DNA of 64,000 nt from Bacteroides bouchesdurhonensis (GCF_900155865.1 NZ_LT707006.1:1261626-1325625); one strand, 5' to 3'. Positions 25,864-35,371 are shown, counted from the stretch's first letter. Numbers and translations: made by a program. The notes: generated from the sequence alone by a model not told the origin.

Positions 25864-27732
25864 TTAATAATTGTTCTCTAACGGATGTGTAAACCAAAAA
25901 CAGGAACCTTTTCCGAATTCAGATTCCACACCAATTTCTCCTCCCAGTTGAGTGATGATGCTTTGGCAAATAGAAAGTCCTAATCCTGTGCCGGGTATGA
26001 AACTGCTGAGCTTTACGAAACGGTTGAATACTGTCGCTTGCTTATCCTGTTGGATCCCTATTCCGGTATCGGTGACAGAGAACTTAACGAAATGATCCTG
26101 AAGCTTATAATCTATAATTATACTTCCTTTATCGGTGAATTTTAGAGCATTTGTAATAAAATTTAATAGTACCTGCTGGAGCCTGTTTTTATCGCTGGTA
26201 AAATACAAGTCGGGGAGGCAGGTGGCAAGATGAAGGTTGACCCCAGGTTTAGCTTTCATTTTCATCATTTCTTCGAGTTCTATGCAAATCTGTCGGGCAT
26301 TTACTTTTTCTCGCGTCATTTCGATGGTTCCGGCTTCTATTTTGGATAGATCGAGGATATCTGAAATCAGTTGAAGCAAGAGTTTGTTGTTTTCTTCGAT
26401 AATGCTGATATATTGTTGCTTTTCAAAACTGTCAGTAGTTTCTTGAAGTAGGCTTGAAAAACCCACAATTGCGTTGAGTGGCGTACGTATTTCATGACTC
26501 ATATTAGCTAGAAAAGCTGATTTCAATCGGTCTGATTCTTCTGCTTTTTCTTTAGATTGGATCAACATCTGTTCAGTCTCTTTTAGTTTGGTAATGTCGT
26601 AATTGATACAGAGCATTTCAATTACATTGTCTTGAGGTCGATAACTTCTTACCATCACATTAATTCGCGTCCATGTGTAATGCCCGTCTTCCCTAAGAAT
26701 ACGGACATCGCGGCTCAATTTTGTGGCGTTTCCATTTACTACCTGATCTAGAAATGCGAGTATGACAGCGCGGTCTTCTGGATGGAAATGTCCGTGTACG
26801 CCGATAATTTCAGGTAATGGAGTTCCTTCTATTTCTCCTACATTTCTGTACCAGCTTCTCAACGCGTATCCATCTCGGCTAAGAGCATCAAAATACGCAT
26901 AGCCAACTTTTGCATAATCGCCAACAAGATCGAAAAAGTTTTCAAATTCTTGAATTTTGTTGTAGGCAATCGTATTTTCTGTTTTATCCATATTGATGAG
27001 TAGATAGTTGATAGGCATCTGGCTGTTATCGTATAGGGTAGTGATTCGGGTCATTAAATCAATACTTCCGTTGCTCATTTGAGACTTATAATATTCACTT
27101 ATCATGGAATATTTATATTGGAATGAGAAATCAGCATCTTTGTGCGTTCTTATCATTTCTTTGATTTCTTCTGAAAATACAGGATTGTCGAATATGTTAA
27201 TTCCTAGAACATCTTCTTTATGATTTATATGGAACATTTCCATATCCTTGATATTTAAGTCTATTAAATGTCCTTCTTTATCATATAATTCGATACCTAC
27301 CGGTAAATTCTTATAGATATTGTGTAAAATGCGTTCGCTGTTTTGCAGGGCTTGATAGGCTGAAGCCAAATGAGCTCCATCCTGTGTTTCGGCAATACCA
27401 TATACTTTAGTGTTTCCTTCTTCATCAATTTCTTGATAACAAACTTTGCTTCGGAGCCATATATTTCCATTAAGAGTATTGATAAGGTATACTTCTTCAG
27501 TGGTTTGTTGTATAGTATTGCTAAAAAAAGGAGTTGCATGAAGCTGGTCTTCCTTTAGGATACGTTTGTTAAAGTCCTCAAAGCTAATGGTCCCTTCTTC
27601 GCCAAGTCCAAGAAGATCTGAAATGTATTCTGAGCATACATAACTTTCTGTGTTTAAATTTGCTTCCCACCATCCTATTTTGCCCTTATTCATAAGTTTT
27701 TGGAAGAAGTTGCTATCAGTTTGTCTTTTCAT
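25864..27732 (-). CDS. soluble PAS-domain sensor histidine kinase
   Basis: The 622-residue protein has no membrane segment. Three PAS-like modules cover about residues 15-120, 130-255 and 265-385 (the last with VRILREDGHYTWTRINVMVR and a PAC-type end). HisKA follows with SAFLANMSHEIRTPLNAIVG (His413), then HATPase with NRLQQVLLNFITNALKF, DTGIGIQQDK and GTGLGLSICQSI. No receiver domain or partner regulator is adjacent, so it is an orphan kinase. The N-terminal module (GWWEANLNTESYVCSEYISD) is the type found in Bacteroides cytosolic sensors. The signal is unknown. Confidence 0.9.
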   Translation of the reverse strand: MKRQTDSNFFQKLMNKGKIGWWEANLNTESYVCSEYISDLLGLGEEGTISFEDFNKRILKEDQLHATPFFSNTIQQTTEEVYLINTLNGNIWLRSKVCYQEIDEEGNTKVYGIAETQDGAHLASAYQALQNSERILHNIYKNLPVGIELYDKEGHLIDLNIKDMEMFHINHKEDVLGINIFDNPVFSEEIKEMIRTHKDADFSFQYKYSMISEYYKSQMSNGSIDLMTRITTLYDNSQMPINYLLINMDKTENTIAYNKIQEFENFFDLVGDYAKVGYAYFDALSRDGYALRSWYRNVGEIEGTPLPEIIGVHGHFHPEDRAVILAFLDQVVNGNATKLSRDVRILREDGHYTWTRINVMVRSYRPQDNVIEMLCINYDITKLKETEQMLIQSKEKAEESDRLKSAFLANMSHEIRTPLNAIVGFSSLLQETTDSFEKQQYISIIEENNKLLLQLISDILDLSKIEAGTIEMTREKVNARQICIELEEMMKMKAKPGVNLHLATCLPDLYFTSDKNRLQQVLLNFITNALKFTDKGSIIIDYKLQDHFVKFSVTDTGIGIQQDKQATVFNRFVKLSSFIPGTGLGLSICQSIITQLGGEIGVESEFGKGSCFWFTHPLENNY

Positions 27733-27907
27733 GTTCGAAGAAATGTTATAAGAAACATAAATTCTGTAAATGTAATAAATTCAATCGGATTAATGCTAAT
27801 AAATACTCATTATTAGGTGTTACTAGTTTAAAATGTTGCTGATTAAAGAAGTGTTGCATATGGGAAAGATAATATATTGAGGATTTAAAAAAAATAAAAA
27901 AAATAGT

Positions 27908-27915
27908 TATCTTTG
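27908..27915 (+). promoter_or_regulatory. -7 box of Ser/Thr kinase gene
   Basis: TATCTTTG, 43 bases before the ATG, behind an A-rich tract with ATTT about 21 bases upstream. Confidence 0.5.
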
Positions 27916-27958
27916 TAACATTAGATATCAAAGTTGAATTTTATTTGATTGATACATA

Positions 27959-29173
27959 ATGGAAATAACACATTTACAACCGGGGGCTTTCTTGCAAAAA
28001 AGAAAATATCAGATAGAATCTGTATTGGGGCAAGGAGGATTTGGAATAACTTATGTCGGCATTCAAACTGGATTAAATCGCAAAGTTGCTATAAAAGAAT
28101 TCTATATGAAGGAGTTCTGTAACCGTGATTCTACAACAAGGACTGTCACTGTGGGATCAGAAGGTAGCCGTGATTTAATAGAACGGTTTCGAGATAAATT
28201 CATTAAAGAAGCACAGACGATAGCCGGTTTGGATAATTCACACATTATCCGTATCTATGATATTTTTGAAGAGAACAATACAGCATATTATGTGATGGAA
28301 TATCTGAGCGGTGGATCTTTGAAGGATTTAGTGGATAGAGAAGGGGCATTGTCTGAAAAGAAGGCCTTGGAATATATCTATCAGATTGCTGATGCTTTAA
28401 ATTATATTCATTTGCATAAAGTGTTACATCTGGACATTAAGCCGGCAAATATATTATTAGGTAATAATGGAATTGTTTTGATTGATTTTGGAATATCTAA
28501 ACGATATGATGAAGAGGGTGGACAGACAAGCTCTACTCCGGTTGGTAAAAGTGAGGGGTATGCACCTTTAGAACAGTATAAGCAAGGGGGCGTGCAAAAT
28601 TTCTCACCTAGTACGGATATTTATTCATTAGGAGCCACTTTTTACTACTTGCTGACTGGACAGAGACCTCCGAGTGTTGGGGATATTACTGAAAATGGCC
28701 TTCCGCTTTTACCTAATTATATTTCAAAGGGAACGGTGAAAGCTATAAACGGGGCGATGCAAATACGTCGTGCGGATAGACCACAAAGCATAGGTGAATT
28801 TTTGAGAATACTAAATTCTCCGAATCGTTCGGATGCATCATTATCCGATGATACGGATGATACGATAGTACTAGGTGCGAATAAGGTTGATGATGTAAAA
28901 GTTGTGAAGCCTGTATCTGTAGGGAATAATAATGAATCTAATGGTGGAAATACAGTCTGGAAATATCTAATAGGCATTGTTGCTGTTCTTTTTTTTATTT
29001 TCCTCGTTGTTAAGATAGGAGGAGGAAGTAATAATGCTGAAATGAGAGCTAGGACCTTGGCGGCAGATTCCATTCGTATTGCAGATTCAATAGCGGCAGC
29101 GATTGCTGAAGCCGAAGCGGCTGAATTTGCTGACACTACTGTTGTATGGAGTGATTCTGCAGCCGTATATTAA
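27959..29173 (+). CDS. transmembrane Ser/Thr protein kinase (PknB/Hanks type)
   Basis: The 404-residue protein has a complete Hanks kinase domain: glycine loop LGQGGFGITYVG, catalytic Lys46 in VAIKEFY, HLDIKPANILL (Asp159, Asn164), DFG at 176-178 and a PVGKSEGYAPLEQY activation/P+1 segment. A variable linker with acidic SLSDDTDDT follows, then one membrane helix at about 333-352 and a 50-residue outer tail. The tail contains DSIRIADSIAAA (370-381), a motif also present in the convergent lipoprotein 150 bases away. Bacteroides kinases of this type are poorly studied and the substrate is unknown. Confidence 0.9.
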   Translation: MEITHLQPGAFLQKRKYQIESVLGQGGFGITYVGIQTGLNRKVAIKEFYMKEFCNRDSTTRTVTVGSEGSRDLIERFRDKFIKEAQTIAGLDNSHIIRIYDIFEENNTAYYVMEYLSGGSLKDLVDREGALSEKKALEYIYQIADALNYIHLHKVLHLDIKPANILLGNNGIVLIDFGISKRYDEEGGQTSSTPVGKSEGYAPLEQYKQGGVQNFSPSTDIYSLGATFYYLLTGQRPPSVGDITENGLPLLPNYISKGTVKAINGAMQIRRADRPQSIGEFLRILNSPNRSDASLSDDTDDTIVLGANKVDDVKVVKPVSVGNNNESNGGNTVWKYLIGIVAVLFFIFLVVKIGGGSNNAEMRARTLAADSIRIADSIAAAIAEAEAAEFADTTVVWSDSAAVY

Positions 29174-29263
29174 TGAATATCAGTAAATTGAAAAAACGAT
29201 AAATCCATGTGGATGTAAAAAGGGATTTGTTGACTTCTTAATTTAATAAAATGATAAAGATAT

Positions 29264-29300
29264 AAAAAAAGTCTGTGCATGCTTTGCATGTCAGACTTTC
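29264..29300. terminator. bidirectional terminator
   Basis: AAAGTCTG (29268-29275) pairs with CAGACTTT (29292-29299), extended by GCATG / CATGC-type inner pairing and flanked by an A-run and T-rich side. It lies between the kinase and the convergent lipoprotein gene. Confidence 0.75.
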
Positions 29301-29325
29301 AATTCTCTCTAGATTCGCTTAAAAA

Positions 29326-29574
29326 TTATTCTGCTTTAGCAGCTTCTTCTGTTTCAGTTGCAGCTTTTGCATCATCACCTACTTCCACTGTAGGGGTATC
29401 TACTTTCTCTGCTTCTATTACTGGTGCTTCTTCTACTGCACTTTGTGCTGCAGCGATAGAGTCAGCGATACGGATAGAATCCTGTTGAGCTTTCTGAGCG
29501 TCAGCTGCTTTGTTTCCACATGATGCGAATGATACTGCTGCGATAGCTACTGCCATCAAAACTAATTTTTTCAT
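29326..29574 (-). CDS. small acidic lipoprotein with DSIRIADSIAAA motif
   Basis: The 82-residue protein has a lipoprotein signal ending in VSFASC (Cys19). The mature part is low-complexity and acidic: AADAQKAQQ, DSIRIADSIAAA (residues 32-43), then a Glu/Ala/Val-rich tail (VEEAPVIEAEKV). It has no recognised domain. It has its own promoter and a shared terminator with the convergent Ser/Thr kinase, whose outer tail carries the identical 12-residue motif. A structural or envelope-interaction role is possible but not shown. Confidence 0.8.
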   Translation of the reverse strand: MKKLVLMAVAIAAVSFASCGNKAADAQKAQQDSIRIADSIAAAQSAVEEAPVIEAEKVDTPTVEVGDDAKAATETEEAAKAE

Positions 29575-29625
29575 TTTCTTTGCTTTTTAAAACGTAATAC
29601 AATCAATTGCTTTATTAAAACGCTG

Positions 29626-29633
29626 CAAAGGTA
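29626..29633 (-). promoter_or_regulatory. -7 box of the small lipoprotein gene
   Basis: TACCTTTG on the minus strand, 52 bases before the ATG. Confidence 0.5.
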
Positions 29634-29732
29634 TGTACTTTTTCTATATGTTGTTCTCGAAAACCCAACTTTTTTTATGTTTTTTTTTGAAGATTGGCAC
29701 TTTTCTTACTTAATTCCATGTTTTACAACATA

Positions 29733-31406
29733 TTAATTTACTGCAATGCTGTTATAAAGATATCTTTTGATACTACGTTTGGGAGTCTTCTCAAACTCAG
29801 TGGGATAGAGTTGAATCTGGCTGATCTTTTCGTAAGCTGCTACACTGTTATTAAGATTCTTGAGATTCTCATCCATTATTGTTTTTAAGTTATCTGGGTT
29901 GTTGAGTCCAAGTGAATCTAAAGCTTCATAATCTGCATAGACTAGCGCAACTAATTTTTTATTTCGTTCGATGACAAGGCTTTCAAGAATGAACGGTAGG
30001 TTATTAAGTTTTGCTTCCAACTCCTCGGGAAAGATATTCTGACCATTTGAACTTAAAATCATACTTTTAAGACGGCCACGAATGAAAATATTTCCACAGG
30101 CATCTATTGTTCCGAGGTCGCCTGTACGTAACCATCCATCTTCAGTGAAGACGTCTTCGGTAGCTTCTTGATTTTTGTAATATCCCACCATTACATTTTC
30201 TCCTCTAACTTGAATTTCTCCAATTTCAACTTCTGGGTTCTCCTTATATATACGTGCTTCCATAATATCCAGTATTTTTCCAGAAGAACCTAGCACAAAT
30301 TCATTCCAAGGGGCGTAACTAATAAGTGGTCCACATTCTGTCATCCCATATCCGATAGTAAATGGAAATTTAATTCTATAGAAGAACTCTTCCACTTCTT
30401 CGTTCATGGCTGCACCGCCGATGATGATTTCTTTGAAACGTCCTCCCAAAGCATCAATCAGTCTTTTGCGTATTTGATTATAGATTTGGGTGTCAAGTAA
30501 AGGGATATTCAAAGCCCATTTCATCCCTTTTTTGTTGATGAGGGGCTGGATGATATTCTTATATATTTTCTCGATTACTAGCGGGACAGTAATGATAAGG
30601 TTCGGTTTTACTTCTTCGAAAGCTTTCATGATAATCTTAGGCGAAGGTGTCTTTCCGAGCAGGGTAACATGTGTACCGACAGCTGTTGCAGTGAGGAAGT
30701 CGAAAGCACAACCATAGGCATGGGCTAATGGAAGGAAGGAGAGGACTTTATCTCCTCTCTTCAGCAATTCTGTTCGAATGCCGAAAGTAACGTTACCGGC
30801 AAGGTTGTTTCCGGTCAACATAACTCCTTTGCTGAAACCTGTTGTCCCGGAAGTATAGTTCAGGAGCATTACTTTGTCATTAGACAAGGTGGTATATTGC
30901 ACATCATCGCGAGTAAAACCTTTCGGGTAAGTGGTGTGCATCTCTCTATCGAGATTCTTCATGAACTTCTGTATTGTTTCTCCATCGCGTTGATAAAGGC
31001 AGCGAAAATCTGTAAGGGAGAAAACTCCGCGAAGTCCCGTTAGCTTTTCTTCCTCCAGGTTTTCCCAGATACTGTCACTAGTAAACAAGAAAATAGATTC
31101 GGAATGATTAACGATATGATGAACATCATTCGGAGTAAAATCTTGTAGAATAGGAACTACAATTGCACCATAAGTGATTGTAGCCATATAGGCTATGCAC
31201 CAGTGAGCGTTATTCTTCCCAATTATGGAGATCTTATCTCCTCTGCGGAGACTACAATGTTTAAATAATAGATGCAGGCGAGCGATTTTCTCTGCTACTT
31301 CCCCGTAGGTATATTGGGTGTTTTCTCCGTAATCGGTGTAACAAGGTAAATCCCAGTTTTCACGAAAACTATTCTCGTATAATTTAATGAAATTCTCTTT
31401 AATCAT
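29733..31406 (-). CDS. AMP-forming long-chain acyl-CoA synthetase
   Basis: The 557-residue enzyme is an ANL-superfamily ligase. It has the P-loop motif YTSGTTGFSKGVMLTGNN, the GYGMTECGPLISYAP A5 block, GEIQVRGENVMVGYYKN, DGWLRTGDLG and the hinge GRLKSMILSSNGQNIFPEEL. It activates a fatty acid to acyl-AMP, then acyl-CoA. The start at 31406 (MIKENFIKLYENSF) is chosen since the upstream extension to 31529 overlaps the divergent mtaB start. Its -7 box at 31430-31437 supports that. The C-terminus ends SIKRYLYNS as in Bacteroides FadD-like proteins. Confidence 0.9.
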   Translation of the reverse strand: MIKENFIKLYENSFRENWDLPCYTDYGENTQYTYGEVAEKIARLHLLFKHCSLRRGDKISIIGKNNAHWCIAYMATITYGAIVVPILQDFTPNDVHHIVNHSESIFLFTSDSIWENLEEEKLTGLRGVFSLTDFRCLYQRDGETIQKFMKNLDREMHTTYPKGFTRDDVQYTTLSNDKVMLLNYTSGTTGFSKGVMLTGNNLAGNVTFGIRTELLKRGDKVLSFLPLAHAYGCAFDFLTATAVGTHVTLLGKTPSPKIIMKAFEEVKPNLIITVPLVIEKIYKNIIQPLINKKGMKWALNIPLLDTQIYNQIRKRLIDALGGRFKEIIIGGAAMNEEVEEFFYRIKFPFTIGYGMTECGPLISYAPWNEFVLGSSGKILDIMEARIYKENPEVEIGEIQVRGENVMVGYYKNQEATEDVFTEDGWLRTGDLGTIDACGNIFIRGRLKSMILSSNGQNIFPEELEAKLNNLPFILESLVIERNKKLVALVYADYEALDSLGLNNPDNLKTIMDENLKNLNNSVAAYEKISQIQLYPTEFEKTPKRSIKRYLYNSIAVN

Positions 31407-31429
31407 TGCACGTTTTTTAGTGAATTGTG

Positions 31430-31437
31430 CAAAAATA
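31430..31437 (-). promoter_or_regulatory. -7 box of acyl-CoA synthetase gene
   Basis: TATTTTTG on the minus strand, 24 bases before the chosen ATG, which confirms that start over the upstream one. Confidence 0.5.
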
Positions 31438-31482
31438 GGAATAAACTTTTGTATCCTAAAGTGTTTTACTAATAATAATGTG

Positions 31483-31490
31483 TAACTTTG
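31483..31490 (+). promoter_or_regulatory. -7 box of mtaB operon
   Basis: TAACTTTG, 26 bases before mtaB. The -33 region is poor (TTTT at 31464-31467). Confidence 0.45.
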
Positions 31491-31515
31491 CATCAAATAT
31501 GCGTTAAAACAGAAT

Positions 31516-32832
31516 ATGATAGATACCACTGTATTTCAAAATAAGACAGCCGTATATTATACATTAGGCTGTAAATTGAATTTTTCAGAGACTTCAACTA
31601 TCGGTAAAATCCTGCGGGAGGCAGGAGTCCGGACTGCGCGTAAAGGGGAAAAAGCGGATATTTGTGTCGTCAATACTTGTTCGGTGACAGAGGTGGCAGA
31701 TAAGAAATGCCGTCAAGCTATTCATCGGTTGGTGAAACAACATCCTGATGCTTTTGTGGTAGTAACAGGGTGTTATGCACAGTTGAAACCAGGTGATGTG
31801 GCAAAGATAAAAGGAGTAGATGTGGTGTTGGGTGCTGAACAGAAAAATGATTTGTTACAGTATTTGGGTGACCTGCATAAACATGAACAAGGAGAAACAA
31901 TAACTACCATAACTAAAGATATTCGTTCGTTTGCACCGTCTTGTTCGAGAGGGGATCGTACCCGCTTTTTTTTAAAGGTACAGGATGGATGTGATTATTA
32001 CTGTTCATATTGTACTATACCTTTTGCACGAGGACGTAGCCGTAATGGTACTGTTGCTTCAATGGTGGAACAGGCAAAGCAGGCGGCTACCGAAGGTGGA
32101 AAGGAGATCGTATTGACCGGAGTGAATATCGGTGATTTTGGTAAAACTACCGGTGAGACTTTTTTCGATTTGGTAAAAGCATTAGATCAGGTAGAAGGAA
32201 TCGAACGTTATCGTATCTCTTCTATTGAACCCAATTTGCTGACAGACGAGATTATAGAATTTGTGTCTCAGTCTCGTAGATTTATGCCTCATTTTCATAT
32301 TCCGTTACAATCTGGATGCGATGAAGTACTGAGGTTGATGCGTCGTCGTTATGATACAGCTCTTTTTGCTTCAAAAGTGAAGAAAATTAAAGAAATTATG
32401 CCGGATGCTTTTATTGGTGTGGATGTGATTGTGGGCACTCGCGGTGAAACAGAAACGTATTTTGAGCAGGCTTACAGATTTATAGCAGAGTTGGATGTGA
32501 CCCAGTTGCATGTGTTTAGTTATTCCGAACGTCCGGGGACACAGGCTTTGAAGATTGAACATATTGTTTCGCCGGAAGAGAAACATCAGCGTAGTCAGCG
32601 TTTATTGAATCTTTCGGATGAAAAGACGCAAGCTTTTTATGCCAGACATATTGGACAGGCAATGTCTGTGTTGATGGAAAAATCGAAGGTGGGTAATCCG
32701 ATGCATGGATTTACAGAGAACTATATCCGTGTGGAAGTGGAAACAGACAACTCTTTGGACAATCAAGTTCTTTCTGTTCGTCTGGGTGATTTTAATAAGG
32801 ATAAGACAGCACTTAAAGGTACAATTCTATAG
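31516..32832 (+). CDS. mtaB: tRNA t6A37 methylthiotransferase MtaB
   Basis: The 438-residue enzyme converts t6A37 to ms2t6A37 in tRNAs reading ANN codons. The N-terminal UPF0004 domain supplies three Cys ligands (TLGCKLN, VNTCSVT, VTGCYAQ). The radical SAM core has QDGCDYYCSYCTIPFARG, with CxxxCxxC. IVLTGVNIGDFG, HFHIPLQSGCDEVLRLMRR and GVDVIVGTRGETE are typical of MtaB, as distinct from MiaB or RimO, and a TRAM-like end follows. It begins a four-gene run with an acyltransferase, a GT2 and mgsA. Confidence 0.93.
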   Translation: MIDTTVFQNKTAVYYTLGCKLNFSETSTIGKILREAGVRTARKGEKADICVVNTCSVTEVADKKCRQAIHRLVKQHPDAFVVVTGCYAQLKPGDVAKIKGVDVVLGAEQKNDLLQYLGDLHKHEQGETITTITKDIRSFAPSCSRGDRTRFFLKVQDGCDYYCSYCTIPFARGRSRNGTVASMVEQAKQAATEGGKEIVLTGVNIGDFGKTTGETFFDLVKALDQVEGIERYRISSIEPNLLTDEIIEFVSQSRRFMPHFHIPLQSGCDEVLRLMRRRYDTALFASKVKKIKEIMPDAFIGVDVIVGTRGETETYFEQAYRFIAELDVTQLHVFSYSERPGTQALKIEHIVSPEEKHQRSQRLLNLSDEKTQAFYARHIGQAMSVLMEKSKVGNPMHGFTENYIRVEVETDNSLDNQVLSVRLGDFNKDKTALKGTIL

Positions 32833-32836
32833 GATT

Positions 32837-33730
32837 ATGAAATCTAGGCTTATCTATTGGTTGGTATATGCCGTAATGTGGTTGTTTTCAGCCCTTCCGT
32901 TCAAAGTATTATATATGCTTTCGGATTTCAACTATTGGTTAATGTATTATATCGGAAGATATCGTCGGAAAGTGGTTAGGGAAAATCTGAAAAAGTCTTT
33001 TCCGGATAAAAGTGATCCAGAACGGTTACAGATAGAACGTAAGTTTTATAGGTATCTTTCTGATTATATGCTTGAGGATTTGAAAATGCTGCATATGTCA
33101 GCGGAGGATCTTTACCGGAGAATGACTTATAAGAATACGGAGCAATACCTTGAATTGACTGAGAAATATGGAGGGATCATAGTGATGATTCCGCATTATG
33201 CCAATTATGAATGGTTGATCGGTATGGGAGCCATTATGAAACCGGGAGATGTGCCGATGCAAGTATATAAGCCTCTGAGAGATAAATATCTGAATGAATT
33301 GTTTAAACGGATACGTTCTCGTTTTGGAGGCTACAACATTCCGAAGCATTCTACTGCACGTGAGATTATCAAATTGAAGCGTGAAGGAAAGAAAATGGTG
33401 GTGGGGTTGATTACCGACCAATGGCCTAGCGGAAGTGAAAAGTACTGGACAACTTTTTTAGGACAGGAAACAGCTTTTCTGAATGGGGCAGAACGTATTG
33501 CTAAAATGATGAATTTCCCTGTTTTTTATTGTGAACTAACAAAAACACGTAGAGGATTTTGCGAGGCGGAGTTTAAGTTAATGACAGAAAACCCAAAAGA
33601 AACTGCCGAAGGAGAAATCACAGAAATGTTTGCCCATTGTTTGGAACAGACGCTCCGTCGGGAGCCTGCTTATTGGTTATGGTCTCATAAACGTTGGAAA
33701 GCTTCGAAAGCAGAATGTGAAAGGAACTAG
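32837..33730 (+). CDS. lipid A biosynthesis (LpxL/HtrB-type) acyltransferase
   Basis: The 297-residue protein has an N-terminal membrane-anchoring helix (LIYWLVYAVMWLFSALPF) and the acyltransferase motif HYANYE (HX4E, His120 and Glu125), followed by TDQWPSGSEKYWTTFLGQ and FLNGAERIAKMMNFPV. These match secondary acyltransferases of lipid A. ATG 32837 is four bases after mtaB; a longer frame from 32705 overlaps mtaB and is discarded. It is in an operon with GT2 and mgsA. The exact acyl chain or acceptor is unknown. Confidence 0.88.
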   Translation: MKSRLIYWLVYAVMWLFSALPFKVLYMLSDFNYWLMYYIGRYRRKVVRENLKKSFPDKSDPERLQIERKFYRYLSDYMLEDLKMLHMSAEDLYRRMTYKNTEQYLELTEKYGGIIVMIPHYANYEWLIGMGAIMKPGDVPMQVYKPLRDKYLNELFKRIRSRFGGYNIPKHSTAREIIKLKREGKKMVVGLITDQWPSGSEKYWTTFLGQETAFLNGAERIAKMMNFPVFYCELTKTRRGFCEAEFKLMTENPKETAEGEITEMFAHCLEQTLRREPAYWLWSHKRWKASKAECERN

Positions 33731-33733
33731 AAA

Positions 33734-34762
33734 ATGAAAGTATCAGTTGTCATTTTGAATTGGAATGGATGCGATATGCTTCGTACTTTTCTTCCATCCG
33801 TCGTCCGGTATTCAGAGGGAGAAGGGATTGAAGTATGTGTGGCTGATAATGGTTCTACCGATGCTTCGGTGGATATGCTTCAGAAAGAATTTCCATCTAT
33901 TAAACTGATCTTACTGGAACAGAATCATGGTTTTGCCGATGGTTATAATTGGGCTTTGCAGCAAGTGGAAGCAGAATATGTGGTTCTTTTAAATTCTGAT
34001 GTTGAAGTGACTGAGCGTTGGCTTGAGCCGCTGATTGATTATTTGGATAATCATCCGGAGATTGCAGCTTGCCAACCGAAAATACGTAGCCAACGACAAA
34101 AAGAATATTTTGAGTATGCCGGAGCGGCAGGTGGGTTTATAGATAAATATGGTTATCCTTTCTGTCGTGGACGTATCATGGATGTAGTTGAGAAAGATAA
34201 AGGTCAGTATGATACGGTAATCCCTGTTTTCTGGGCTACGGGTGCAGCATTGTTTATTCGTCGTGCTGATTATCTGGAAGCAGGTGGGCTTGACGGACGC
34301 TTTTTTGCTCACATGGAAGAAATTGATTTGTGTTGGCGTCTACGTTCTCGTGGTCGGGAGATTGTGTGCATTCCTCAAAGTGTAGTTTATCATGTAGGGG
34401 GGGCTACCCTGAAAAAAGATAATCCTCGTAAAACTTTTCTCAATTTTCGTAATAATCTTGTCATGCTTTATAAAAATCTTCCGGAAACGGAGTTGAATAA
34501 AGTAATGTGTATTCGTGCATGGCTCGACTATGTGGCAGCACTTACTTTTTTGCTGAAAGGTCAGCTGGATAATGCTCGTGCAGTGATGCAGGCACGGAAA
34601 GAATATAAACGTAACCGTTCTTCCTTTTCCTCATCTCGTGAAGAGAATCTGAGAAAAACTTTCTTGAATCCGATACCTGAACAAATAAAAAGTAGTATCT
34701 TGTGGCAGTTTTATGTGAGAGGATGCAAGCGTTTCTCTCAATTGTCTGATTTAAAAGGATAA
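33734..34762 (+). CDS. GT2 family glycosyltransferase
   Basis: The 342-residue enzyme has a GT-A nucleotide-sugar fold: VSVVILNWNG, VADNGSTDAS, LEQNHGFADGYN and VVLLNSDVEVTERWL (the DxD-like metal site). An acceptor region contains FWATGAALFIRRADYLEAGG and DGRFFAHMEEIDLCWRLRSR, the ED-type base motif. The family includes rhamnosyltransferase-like WbbL enzymes. It starts four bases after the acyltransferase gene, which suggests a role in envelope glycolipid or polysaccharide. No membrane helix is obvious. Donor and acceptor are unknown. Confidence 0.88.
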   Translation: MKVSVVILNWNGCDMLRTFLPSVVRYSEGEGIEVCVADNGSTDASVDMLQKEFPSIKLILLEQNHGFADGYNWALQQVEAEYVVLLNSDVEVTERWLEPLIDYLDNHPEIAACQPKIRSQRQKEYFEYAGAAGGFIDKYGYPFCRGRIMDVVEKDKGQYDTVIPVFWATGAALFIRRADYLEAGGLDGRFFAHMEEIDLCWRLRSRGREIVCIPQSVVYHVGGATLKKDNPRKTFLNFRNNLVMLYKNLPETELNKVMCIRAWLDYVAALTFLLKGQLDNARAVMQARKEYKRNRSSFSSSREENLRKTFLNPIPEQIKSSILWQFYVRGCKRFSQLSDLKG

Positions 34763-34766
34763 CATA

Positions 34767-35288
34767 ATGGAACCAAAAGTTAGAAGAGGCATCGGGCTGG
34801 TCGCACATGATGCTATGAAGAAAGATCTCATTGAATGGGTTTTGTGGAATTCAGAATTATTGATGGGGCATAAATTCTATTGTACAGGTACTACGGGTAC
34901 TCTAATTTTAGAAGCGTTGAAAGAGAAACATCCGGATGTAGAGTGGGATTTTACTATTTTGAAGTCAGGTCCTCTGGGAGGTGATCAGCAGATAGGTTCA
35001 CGTATTGTTGAAGGGCAAATCGATTATCTTTTCTTTTTTACAGACCCGATGACGCTGCAACCGCATGACACGGATGTGAAAGCATTGACTCGTTTGGCAG
35101 GTGTGGAAAATATCGTTTTCTGCTGTAACCGTTCAACGGCAGATCATATTATTTCCAGTCCGTTGTTTATGGATCCTACGTATGAGCGTAGTCATCCGGA
35201 TTATTCCGGTTATACGAAACGATTCCAGGGTAAACCTGTGGTGACGGAAGCTGTAGAATCTGTAAATAAAAAGAGGAAGAAGAAATAA
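34767..35288 (+). CDS. mgsA: methylglyoxal synthase
   Basis: The 173-residue enzyme converts dihydroxyacetone phosphate to methylglyoxal and phosphate. It has the family signatures IGLVAHDAMKKDLIEW, YCTGTTGTLI, KSGPLGGDQQIGSRIVEG (catalytic Asp in GGD), and IDYLFFFTDPMTLQPHDTD. It extends about 20 residues beyond the E. coli enzyme with a basic KKRKKK tail. It is the last gene of the mtaB operon. It bypasses lower glycolysis when sugar phosphates accumulate, which is known from other bacteria. Confidence 0.96.
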   Translation: MEPKVRRGIGLVAHDAMKKDLIEWVLWNSELLMGHKFYCTGTTGTLILEALKEKHPDVEWDFTILKSGPLGGDQQIGSRIVEGQIDYLFFFTDPMTLQPHDTDVKALTRLAGVENIVFCCNRSTADHIISSPLFMDPTYERSHPDYSGYTKRFQGKPVVTEAVESVNKKRKKK

Positions 35289-35371
35289 ATCCTGTTTCGG
35301 AAAAGTAGAAGAAGAGAGTATTGGTTAGATAAACACTGTTGAGGAGTGTGTCGAAACCCTCATAAATTAAG

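Noticed and set aside
29279..29488. Plus-strand frame of 69 codons over the small lipoprotein
   Set aside because: It is the complement of a well supported lipoprotein gene with a lipobox; the Ser/Ala-rich reading is a by-product of its Ala/Glu-rich codons.
31407..31529. N-terminal extension of the acyl-CoA synthetase
   Set aside because: It runs through the -7 box and overlaps the divergent mtaB start.
32705..32836. 44-codon N-terminal extension of the acyltransferase
   Set aside because: It overlaps the mtaB coding region in another frame and would precede the membrane anchor with unrelated sequence.
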